Source of the DNA: CAVRQM01 sp963756975
Lineage (GTDB): Bacteria > Pseudomonadota > Alphaproteobacteria > Acetobacterales > Acetobacteraceae
Assembly (NCBI GenBank): GCA_963756975.1
Contig: CAVWPS010000001.1
Coordinates: 124,001-188,000 of the forward strand
Direction: 5' to 3'
Length of the DNA: 64,000 nucleotides
Under the pieces are notes generated by a model. That model was not told where the DNA came from, ran no database searches, and saw only the letters and a list, made by a program, of their open reading frames with translations. Shown one piece after another: positions 56,495-64,000 of the stretch (position 1 is its first letter; each line of letters begins with the position of its first letter). The position numbers and the translations under genes are program-made.

Positions 56495-56501
56495 TCGGGG
56501 C

Positions 56502-57767
56502 TCATTCGGCGGCGATGCGCATCGGGTTGTTCGGATGGTGCTTCCATGTCAGCGCGTCCGACGTGGCCGGCTGCGCCTCCATCGTGATGCAGTGGTCCAC
56601 CGGGCAGACATGCGCGCACAGGTTGCAGCCGACGCATTCGGCGTCGATCACCTCGTATTTCCGCACGCCGTCCGTGCGCGCCGAGATCGCCTGATGCGAC
56701 GTGTCCTCGCACGCGATGTAGCAGAGGCCGCACTTGATGCAGAGATCCTGGTCGATCCGCGCCAGTGTCTTGTAAGCAAGGTTGAGGTCGCCCCAGTGGA
56801 CGTAGTTCGGCACCGCGCGGCCGCGAAAGTCGTCGAGCGTCGCGTAGGCCTTGTCGTCCATCCAGGTCGACAACCCGTCGATCATGTCGTCGACGATGCG
56901 AAAGCCGTGGTGCATCGCCGCCGTGCAGACTTGCACGGTGCCCGAGCCCATCGCGATGAACTCGGCCGCGTCGCGCCATGTCGAGATGCCGCCGATGCCG
57001 CTGATCGGGAGGCCGCCGATGTCGCGCGCGATGTCGCCCACCATGCGGAGCGCGATCGGCTTGACCGCCGGTCCGCAATAGCCGCCATGCGTCCCCTGCC
57101 CGTCCACCATCGGCTCCGGGCACATGCGGTCGAGGTCGATCGAGGTGATCGACTGGATGGTGTTGATGAGGCTGACCGCGTCGGCACCGCCGCGATACGC
57201 CGCGTTCGCGGGGGCGAGGATGTTGGTGATGTTGGGCGTGAGTTTGACGATCACCGGCATGCGCGAATGCTGCTTGCACCAGCGCGTGACCATCTCGACG
57301 TATTCCGGCACCTGGCCGACGGCGCTGCCCATGTTGCGCTCGCTCATGCCGTGCGGGCAGCCGAAATTGAGCTCGATCCCGTCGCAGCCGGTCGCCTCGA
57401 CACGCGGCAGAATCGCCGTCCACGCGGCTTCCTCGCACGGCACCATCAGGCTCACGATCATGGCGCGGTCGGGGAAGTCGCGCTTGACCTCGGTGATCTC
57501 GCGCAGATTCACCTCGAGCGGCCGGTCGGTGATGAGTTCGATGTTGTTGAAGCCCGCGACACGCTGGCCGCCGTAGCTGATCGCACCGTAGCGGGACGAG
57601 ACGTTGACCACCGGCGGGTCCTCGCCGAGCGTCTTCCACACGACGCCGCCCCAGCCGGCACGGAATGCGCGGATGACGTTGTACGCCTTGTCGGTCGGCG
57701 GTGCGGAGGCGAGCCAGAACGGGTTCGGGCTGCGGATTCCGGCGAAGTTCGTGCGCAGGTCAGCCAT
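56502..57767 (-). CDS. preA: Dihydropyrimidine dehydrogenase subunit PreA
   Basis: A 421-residue FMN-dependent subunit that reduces uracil and thymine. It contains N-P-F-W-L-A-S-A-P, F-G-C-P-H-G-M-S-E-R, and two ferredoxin sites, C-I-K-C-G-L-C-Y-I-A-C and C-V-G-C-N-L-C-A-H-V-C-P. I start at the ATG before A-D-L-R-T-N-F-A-G, which overlaps preT. Confidence 0.95.
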   Translation of the reverse strand: MADLRTNFAGIRSPNPFWLASAPPTDKAYNVIRAFRAGWGGVVWKTLGEDPPVVNVSSRYGAISYGGQRVAGFNNIELITDRPLEVNLREITEVKRDFPDRAMIVSLMVPCEEAAWTAILPRVEATGCDGIELNFGCPHGMSERNMGSAVGQVPEYVEMVTRWCKQHSRMPVIVKLTPNITNILAPANAAYRGGADAVSLINTIQSITSIDLDRMCPEPMVDGQGTHGGYCGPAVKPIALRMVGDIARDIGGLPISGIGGISTWRDAAEFIAMGSGTVQVCTAAMHHGFRIVDDMIDGLSTWMDDKAYATLDDFRGRAVPNYVHWGDLNLAYKTLARIDQDLCIKCGLCYIACEDTSHQAISARTDGVRKYEVIDAECVGCNLCAHVCPVDHCITMEAQPATSDALTWKHHPNNPMRIAAE

Positions 57768-59128
57768 TTGCCGCCTCCATGAGCATGCGGGACATGGATT
57801 CCGCCGCCTGCTTGCCGTCCTCGACGGCGGCGACGGTGAGGTCGATGCCGGCGATGCAGTCGCCACCCGCCCACACGCCAGGAATGGCGGTACGGCGTTC
57901 GGCGTCGACCGCGATCCGGCCGTCCTCGGTCGCGAGTGCGAATCCGCCCGCGTCGAATTGCTGGCCCACCGCTTTCAGCACCATGTCGGCGTGCAGCGTA
58001 TACGACCCGCCGGCCGGCACCGCGCGTCCGGCCGCGTCGGCGCGGGTGCGCGCGAACTCGATCCCGCTGACGTGGCCATCGGTTGCGATCAGACGCAGCG
58101 GCGAGGACCAGTGGCGGATCTGCACGTTGTTGGTCTGCGCCCATTCCTGCTCGACACTGGTGGCCGACATCGTTTCCGGCCCGCGCCGGTAGACGATCGT
58201 GACCTCCTCCGCGCCGAGCCTGCGCGACTGCGTGGCCGCGTCGATGGCGGTGTTGCCGCCGCCGATCACGACGACGCGGCGTCCGACCGGGATGCTCTCT
58301 TTCGGGTGCTGTCGAAGCTCGGCGATGAAGTCGACCGCATCGCGCACGCCGCCGAACGTTTCGCCCTCGATGCCGAGTGTCCGCACCGCGCCCTGGCCGA
58401 GGCCGAGGAACACCGCGTCGAATTCCCGCGCGTAGCGAGTCGAGCGTGATCGCGTCGCCGATGCGGGTGCCGAGACGCAGCTCGATGCCGCCGATGGCGA
58501 GGATGAACGCGACCTCGTCCTGCGCGAACTCGTCCGGCACCTTGTAGGCGGCGATGCCGTATTCGTTGAGGCCGCCGGGCTTTTCGCGGGCGTCGAACAC
58601 CACGACATCGTGGCCGCGCATGGCAAGCCGGTGCGCGCACGACAGGCCGGCGGGGCCCGCGCCGACCACGGCGACGCGCTTGCCGGTGAGTGGCTCCCGC
58701 GCGAACGGCGTCCTCTCGCGCGCCATCAGCCAATCTGTCGCGTGGCGTTGCAGCGCCCCGATCTGCACCGCGCGCTCGCTGTCGCCGAGCCGGACGCAGG
58801 CGCCCTCGCACAGGATTTCGGTCGGGCAGACGCGGGCGCAGGCGCCGCCGAAGATGTTGGCTTCGAGGATGCGGGTGGCCGAGCCGCGCATGTTGCCGGT
58901 CGAGATCTTGCGGATGAAGCCGGGGATGTCGATGCCGGTCGGGCACGCTTCGACGCACGGCGCGTCATGGCAGAAATAGCAGCGCGAGGCTTCGACCAGC
59001 GCGTCGGCCGGGCGCATGGGCGGGGCGATGTCGCCGAAATTGCGCGCTATGGCGTCGGCGTCGAGCCGTCCGGCGGCCACGTCCCACTCTGGCGTCGTCT
59101 CGACGTCGGATAACGCGAAATCGGGCAA
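57760..59128 (-). CDS. preT: Dihydropyrimidine dehydrogenase subunit PreT (frame broken once)
   Basis: PreT is the FAD/NAD(P)H and iron-sulfur subunit. The N-terminal clusters are C-Y-F-C-H-D-A-P-C and C-A-R-V-C-P-T-E-I-L-C; FAD site V-V-G-A-G-P-A-G-L-S-C. The frame changes near 58429, before E-F-D-A-V-F-L-G-L-G, then V-I-G-G-G-N-T-A-I-D follows. Net +1. TTG at 59128 follows AGGTGA; a TTG at 59182 is an alternative. It is the first gene of the operon. Confidence 0.9.
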
Positions 59129-59195
59129 ACCGTCACCTCGGCTTAAAGGCGAAGCTAACGGTGCCCGAGATGGCTGCGTCAAGCGCCCGCCATCG

Positions 59196-59280
59196 CCCCC
59201 TCACCCCGGCCCTCTCCCGAGGGAGAGGGAGAAGAAGGCTGCTCCCTCTCCCGCTATCGGAAGAGGGCCGGGGTGAGGGG
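59196..59280 (+). repeat. REP-like inverted pair between divergent preT and dihydropyrimidinase genes
   Basis: Copies at 59196-59231 and 59240-59280 face each other: CCCCTCACCCCGGCCCTCTCCC then GGGAGAGGG, and the reverse. They fill part of the divergent promoter region. Confidence 0.85.
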
Positions 59281-59379
59281 CGCGGTCGTTCAAGCACTCG
59301 ACGCATATCGACTGGTGCTCCCTTGACCTGACCACCCGCCCGGCGCTTGCCTCCATGCGAACGCGAACAGGTGGGTGCG

Positions 59380-60837
59380 ATGGCGATGCTGATCCGGGGC
59401 GGCACGGTGGTCACGGCCCACGACACCCGGCGCGCCGACGTGCTGTGCGCGGGCGGGCTGATCGCGCGGGTGGCCCCGGCGATCGAGCCGCCGGCGGGCT
59501 GCACCATCGTCGACGCGGGCGGGATGCTGGTCATGCCGGGCGGGATCGACCCGCACACGCACATGGAATTGCCGTTCATGGGCACCGTCGCCACCGAGGA
59601 TTTCTACACCGGCACCGCGGCGGCGGCGGCCGGCGGCACGACGATGATCCTCGATTTCGCCATCCCCTCGCCCGGCCAGAGCCTGGTCGAAGCGTTCCAC
59701 GCCTGGATGGCCAAGGCGGAGAAGGCCGCCGCCGATTACTCGTTCCACGTCGCGGTGACGTGGTGGGGCGAGCAGGTGGCGGCCGACATGGAGACGCTGA
59801 CGCGGGATCACGGCGTCAACAGTTTCAAGCACTTCATGGCCTACAAGGGTGCGTTGATGGTCGATGACGGGGTGCTGCTGCACTCGATCGGCCGGGCGCT
59901 CGACCTCGGCGCCATCTGCAACATCCATGCGGAGAACGGCGACGCGGTCGCCCATCTGCAGCAGCGGCTGCTGGCGGCCGGGATCACCGGGCCGGAGGGG
60001 CATCCGCAATCCAGGCCCCCGGCGGTCGAGGGCGAGGCGGCGCAGCGGGTGATCGCGATCGCCGAGGTGCTGGGCGCCCCGATCTACATCGTCCACGTCT
60101 CGACCGAGGAGGCGACCGACGCCATTGCCCGCGCCCGTGCGGCGGGGCTGCGCGTCTACGGCGAGGTGCTGGCGCAGCATCTCGTGGTCGACGAGAGCGT
60201 CTACTACGACCCGGATTTCGCCCGTGCGGCCGCCCATGTGATGAGCCCGCCGTTCCGCCCGAAGCACCATCAGGCCGCACTTTGGGCCGGGCTGTCGTCC
60301 GGCAGCCTGCAGACGACGGCGTCCGACCATTGCTGCTTCTGCGCGCCCCAGAAGGCGGGCGGGAAAGGCGACTTCACCCGCATCCCGAACGGCACGGCCG
60401 GCGTCGAGGACCGGATGAGCGTGCTGTGGGATCGGGGCGTCCGCACCGGCAAGCTGACGCCGGAGGAGTTCGTCGCGGTGACCAGCACGAACACGGCGAA
60501 GATCTTCAACATCCACCCCCGCAAGGGCGACATCGCGGAGGGCGGCGACGCCGACATCGTCGTGTGGGACCCCGACGCGAGCCGGACGATCTCGGCCAAG
60601 ACGCACCATCAGAACGTCGACTTCTCCGTCTACGAGGGCATGACCGTGACCGGCCTCGCGCGGCACACGATCGCCGCCGGCAACCTCATCTGGACCGACG
60701 GCGACCTGCGGGCGGTGCGTGGGGCCGGCCGCTACATCCCCCGCCCCTGCTTCGCGCCGCCGGTGCGGGCCGAGTTGCTGCGCGGGACGCTGAACCGGCC
60801 GGTGGGCGTGAGCCGGCCGGGCGACGTGACACCTTAG
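59380..60837 (+). CDS. Dihydropyrimidinase / D-hydantoinase
   Basis: A 485-residue zinc amidohydrolase that opens dihydrouracil. Motifs are D-P-H-T-H-M-E-L-P-F, F-M-A-Y-K-G-A (carboxylated Lys), H-A-E-N-G-D, V-H-V-S-T and S-D-H-C. Divergent from the preT operon. It supplies the substrate for the carbamoyl amidohydrolase. Confidence 0.94.
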   Translation: MAMLIRGGTVVTAHDTRRADVLCAGGLIARVAPAIEPPAGCTIVDAGGMLVMPGGIDPHTHMELPFMGTVATEDFYTGTAAAAAGGTTMILDFAIPSPGQSLVEAFHAWMAKAEKAAADYSFHVAVTWWGEQVAADMETLTRDHGVNSFKHFMAYKGALMVDDGVLLHSIGRALDLGAICNIHAENGDAVAHLQQRLLAAGITGPEGHPQSRPPAVEGEAAQRVIAIAEVLGAPIYIVHVSTEEATDAIARARAAGLRVYGEVLAQHLVVDESVYYDPDFARAAAHVMSPPFRPKHHQAALWAGLSSGSLQTTASDHCCFCAPQKAGGKGDFTRIPNGTAGVEDRMSVLWDRGVRTGKLTPEEFVAVTSTNTAKIFNIHPRKGDIAEGGDADIVVWDPDASRTISAKTHHQNVDFSVYEGMTVTGLARHTIAAGNLIWTDGDLRAVRGAGRYIPRPCFAPPVRAELLRGTLNRPVGVSRPGDVTP

Positions 60838-60877
60838 CGCGCGGCAACCGGGGCCGCCGCGAGTGGTTTGCCCGGTC

Positions 60878-63160
60878 ATGATGCTCCGTCTCCTGGTCGC
60901 CGCGCTCCTCCTGCTCGCCCCCGGCCTCGCCCGTGCCGCCGATCCGCCGCCCGCGCTGACGGCGGCGCAGGCGGCCGACCTCGCCGACACGCTCCAGAAC
61001 GATTCCAAACGCGCCGAGCTGCTGGCCACGCTGCGCTCGCTGGCCGCCGTTCCGGTCCCCGCCGCGACCACCGCTGCCAAGCCCGCGACGACCCCGGCGG
61101 CGGCTCCGGCGATCCAGAAGCCGACGTTGCAGCCGGGCAGCGTCGGCGAGGAACTGGTCGGTCGCGCGACCGGCTGGCTCGGCACGATCGGCCAGCGGAT
61201 CGGCACCAGCATCGAGGATCTGCGCGGCATTCCGGCCCTGGCGCGCTGGTTCGGGCGGATCGCGTCCGACCCGCAGCAGCGCGACCTGGTGCTGCGCGGC
61301 GCCGGGCTCGCGTTGCTGATCGTGGTCCTGGCGGGGTTCGTCGACCTCGTGGTCTGGCTGCTGCTCCGCCCCTTCCGCCGCAGGATCGACGCCGTCACCG
61401 CGCCGCCGGGCGATCTCTCGACACGCCACGGCCGGGCCTGGAGCAAGGCGAAACGCCTGCCGGGCGCGATCGGGCGGGTCGCCGTCGGGCTGCTGCCGAC
61501 CGGCGCGTTCGTCCTGACCGGAACGCTCCTGGTCGGCTCCTCGCTGGTCGAGCTGCAGGCGACGCGCGTCATCACGATGGATCTGATCGACACCTACGTG
61601 CTGTATCGGCTGGTGCTGGCGGTGGTCGACCTGCTGGCCAGCCCCGCCTCCGCGCACTGGCGGCTGCTCGAAATCGCCGACCGTAGCGCCGCGTACGCGA
61701 TGCGCTGGACGGCGCGGCTGGCCGGGATCGCCCTGTTCGGCGGGCTGATCGCGACCGTCGCCGGCGTGCTCGGGCTGCCGCAGAGTGCGGATCAGACGGT
61801 CCTGAAAGTCGTCGCCCTCGGCGTCCATGTCGGCCTCGTCGTGGTCGCGTGGCAGTGCCGCCATTCGATGATGCGGTTCGTCGACCGCCACGGATCGCTG
61901 GTCCCGTTGCCCGCCGGGCCGGAGCCGCGTCGCGCCGCGATCTGGGCCTGGACGGCGTCGGTGGTCATCATGCTGCTGTGGGTGATCTGGGCCGCGCAGC
62001 CGGTCGGCGGCTTCACCCGGATCGTGCGTCTGGTGCTGGTCGCGGCCGCGATCGTGATTTGCGCCCGCCTTCTGTCCACCGTGCTGCTCGGCGCGCTCGA
62101 CCGGGCGTTTCACAGCGACAGCCTCGCCGCCGGGGAGCGCCGGCACACCTGGCACCGGCGGCTGCGCGGCTGTGTGGCCGTCCTGATCCTGCTCGTGACC
62201 CTATGCGCGATCCTGCAATCCTGGGGCGTCGACCTGGTCGGCTTCTACCGCACCGGCGGCATCGGGCCGCGATTGCTGGCCGCCTTCGGCGAGCTGGCGC
62301 TGATCGGCATCGGGGCGACGATCGTGTGGGAACTGGTGGTCTCCGCCCTCGACCGGCATATGCGAACCCTGTCGGGCGCGGGCCGGGTGGCACAGGCGCA
62401 ACGGCTGCGGACCCTGGCGCCGCTGCTGCGAACCTGCCTGCTGGTCGCCATCGTCACCATCGTCGGGCTGACCGCGCTGTCCGAGATCGGCGTCAACGTG
62501 GCCCCGCTGCTGGCCGGTGCGAGCATCTTCGGCGTCGCCCTCGGGTTCGGCTCGCAAAAGCTGGTGCAGGATTTCATCACCGGCATCTTCCTGCTGCTGG
62601 AGAACGCGATGCAGGTCGGCGAGTGGGTGACGGTCGCGGGCCTGTCCGGCACGGTCGAGCAGCTGTCCGTCCGCACGATCCAGCTGCGCGGCGGCGACGG
62701 GTCGCTGTACGTGATCCCGTTTTCGTCCGTCACCACCGTCAACAACACCAACCGGGGCATCGGCAACGCGACGATCAGCGTCACCGTCGCCGGAACGGTC
62801 GACACCGACGTCGCGGGCGCGGCGATCAAGCAGATCGGCGTCGAGATGCGGGCCGATCCCGACTTCGCCGGCTCGATCCGCTCCGACCTCGCGCTCTGGG
62901 GGGTGGACAAGATCGACGCCACGACGGCGACGCTGACCGGGCAGATCGAGTGCACCGATGCCGGACGCTGGGGCGTGCAGCGGGAGTTCAATCGCCGGGT
63001 GAAGAAGCGGTTCACGGAACTGGGCATCGCGCTCGCCAACCCCGCGACGTTCGTCGTGATGGCCGCGCCGCCGGAGACGGCCGATCCCGGCCCGCACCGG
63101 GAGCGCGATCCGGGGGAGTCCGCCGCGACGGACTCTGTCTCTCCGCCGCCTCACTCGTAG
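60878..63160 (+). CDS. Large MscS-family mechanosensitive channel
   Basis: A 760-residue inner-membrane channel with signal peptide (ending A-R-A), a periplasmic region, about ten helices and an MscS core. The core contains the pore helix region G-A-S-I-F-G-V-A-L-G-F-G-S-Q-K-L-V-Q-D and beta-domain V-I-P-F-S-S-V-T-T-V-N-N. Similar to YbiO/MscM-type channels that relieve osmotic pressure. Confidence 0.9.
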   Translation: MMLRLLVAALLLLAPGLARAADPPPALTAAQAADLADTLQNDSKRAELLATLRSLAAVPVPAATTAAKPATTPAAAPAIQKPTLQPGSVGEELVGRATGWLGTIGQRIGTSIEDLRGIPALARWFGRIASDPQQRDLVLRGAGLALLIVVLAGFVDLVVWLLLRPFRRRIDAVTAPPGDLSTRHGRAWSKAKRLPGAIGRVAVGLLPTGAFVLTGTLLVGSSLVELQATRVITMDLIDTYVLYRLVLAVVDLLASPASAHWRLLEIADRSAAYAMRWTARLAGIALFGGLIATVAGVLGLPQSADQTVLKVVALGVHVGLVVVAWQCRHSMMRFVDRHGSLVPLPAGPEPRRAAIWAWTASVVIMLLWVIWAAQPVGGFTRIVRLVLVAAAIVICARLLSTVLLGALDRAFHSDSLAAGERRHTWHRRLRGCVAVLILLVTLCAILQSWGVDLVGFYRTGGIGPRLLAAFGELALIGIGATIVWELVVSALDRHMRTLSGAGRVAQAQRLRTLAPLLRTCLLVAIVTIVGLTALSEIGVNVAPLLAGASIFGVALGFGSQKLVQDFITGIFLLLENAMQVGEWVTVAGLSGTVEQLSVRTIQLRGGDGSLYVIPFSSVTTVNNTNRGIGNATISVTVAGTVDTDVAGAAIKQIGVEMRADPDFAGSIRSDLALWGVDKIDATTATLTGQIECTDAGRWGVQREFNRRVKKRFTELGIALANPATFVVMAAPPETADPGPHRERDPGESAATDSVSPPPHS

Positions 63161-63244
63161 TCACCGAAATTCCACAGAAGCGACCGGTGTTGCCAGCAAT
63201 CCACTACTCTGGGATGGTCGTTTCACCTGTGGAGGCTTTCGCGC

Positions 63245-64000
63245 GTGAACATCCTCGCCTCGATCAACTGGCTCTATTCCGCGTCCGGCTTCGCGGTCGG
63301 TGCCCTGGTCGGCATGACCGGCGTGGGGGGCGGCTCGCTGATGACGCCGTTGCTGGTGCTGCTGTTCGGCTTCCACCCCGCGACGGCGGTCGGCACCGAC
63401 CTGCTGTACGCGGCGGCGACGAAAAGCGTGGGCACGCTGGTGCACGGGTCGCGGCGGACGGTCGACTGGCCGATCGTCGGCCGGCTGGCGGCGGGCAGCC
63501 TGCCGGGGGCGGCGCTGACGCTGCTGGCGTTGCGGGCGTTCGGGGCGAACGGCGGCGGAACATCGCATCTGATCACGCTGGTGCTGGGCGTCGCGCTGTT
63601 CCTGACCGCGCTGTCGCTGCTGTTTCGCGACCGGCTGTTCTCCTGGGCACGCGGGCGGGTGCCGCAGCCGAGGCGGCGGGGCGGTGATCGCGATGACGGT
63701 TTGCACCGGGCTCGTGCTCGGCGTGGTCGTCTCGATCTCGTCCGTGGGTGCCGGGGCGATCGGCGTCACGGCGCTGATCGCGCTGTATCCGTCGATGCCG
63801 ACCGTCCGCATCGTCGGCTCCGACATCGCGCACGCGGTGCCGCTGACGCTGGTGGCCGGGATCGGGCACCTGCTGGTGCTGGGGACGACCGATTTCGGGC
63901 TGCTCGGGTCGCTGCTGGTCGGGTCGATCCCGGGCATCCTGATCGGCAGCCTGGTCGCGACGCGGGTGCCCGAGATGGTGATCCGGCCGTTGCTGGCCGG
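63245..64000 (+). CDS. TauE/SafE-family permease (partial at window end; frame broken once)
   Basis: The first frame starts GTG at 63245 with A-L-V-G-M-T-G-V-G-G-G-S-L-M-T-P and V-G-T-D-L. The frame changes at about 63680 in CGGCGGGGCGG; then V-L-G-V-V-V-S-I-S-S-V-G-A-G-A-I-G-V and I-V-G-S-D-I-A-H continue to the window edge. Family members export or import sulfonates or sulfite; the substrate is unknown. Confidence 0.85.
   Translation, partial: MNILASINWLYSASGFAVGALVGMTGVGGGSLMTPLLVLLFGFHPATAVGTDLLYAAATKSVGTLVHGSRRTVDWPIVGRLAAGSLPGAALTLLALRAFGANGGGTSHLITLVLGVALFLTALSLLFRDRLFSWARGRVPQPRRRGGDRDDGLHRARARRGRLDLVRGCRGDRRHGADRAVSVDADRPHRRLRHRARGAADAGGRDRAPAGAGDDRFRAARVAAGRVDPGHPDRQPGRDAGARDGDPAVAGR

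Overview
The window is about 64 kb of very GC-rich (roughly 70 percent by eye), densely coding DNA from an alphaproteobacterium. The tol-pal/ftsH/folP/glmM/thiD order, a HisZ-type histidine pathway, zapA beside a 6S RNA and a ligase-type 5-formyl-THF enzyme, and frequent ATGA/GTGA/TTGA gene overlaps all suggest Rhodospirillales, perhaps Acetobacteraceae. That placement is inference from gene order and protein style, not a database match. Most of the window is ordinary chromosome with small low-GC insertions.

Layout. 0-13 kb: end of RNase R, an S41 peptidase, rpmG, a decayed LysR gene, PhzF, a pseudokinase with a small membrane partner, purA-hisZ-serC, an aldose epimerase, a ribbon-helix-helix pair and an SDR. 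13.1-14.3 kb: a low-GC restriction-modification remnant (GIY-YIG nuclease plus the tail of a cytosine methyltransferase) ending at a palindromic repeat. 14.3-31.97 kb: a long minus-strand run (thiD, glmM, folP, ftsH, tilS, the Tol-Pal genes, ruvBA, ruvC, yebC, bioY, a metallophosphoesterase, the folate ligase). 32-37 kb: 6S RNA, a candidate fused toxin-antitoxin ORF, zapA, thiE, gshB and a Fur-family regulator. 37-42 kb: hisBHAFE with an inserted GNAT, a HIT and a SirB1-like protein, then a PIN/antitoxin pair. 42.5-47.8 kb: an M20 amidohydrolase, two tandem 2-hydroxyacid dehydrogenases, a membrane protein, LysR and a divergent cysteine hydrolase. 47.9-50.8 kb: a sugar ABC transporter. 50.8-60.8 kb: a reductive pyrimidine-degradation locus (PreT, PreA, dihydropyrimidinase, carbamoyl amidohydrolase) with its own ABC importer. 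60.9-64 kb: a large MscS channel and a TauE/SafE permease running off the end.

Four things stand out. (1) Eleven genes, several expected to be essential, carry one frameshift each, and every one has a net +1 length; this looks like insertion-biased sequence error, but the uniform sign deserves checking. (2) Four genes (tilS, folP, fau, the SirB1-like gene) have protein-like sequence upstream of any usable ATG/GTG/TTG and offer only CTG as a start. (3) A C/G-rich palindromic repeat occurs at four loci; one three-copy array is translated as the N-terminus of an ABC permease, and one copy contains the thiD stop codon. (4) There are several odd proteins: a periplasm-only TolR paralogue inside the tol operon, a pseudokinase, and a single-ORF toxin-antitoxin fusion beside the 6S RNA.
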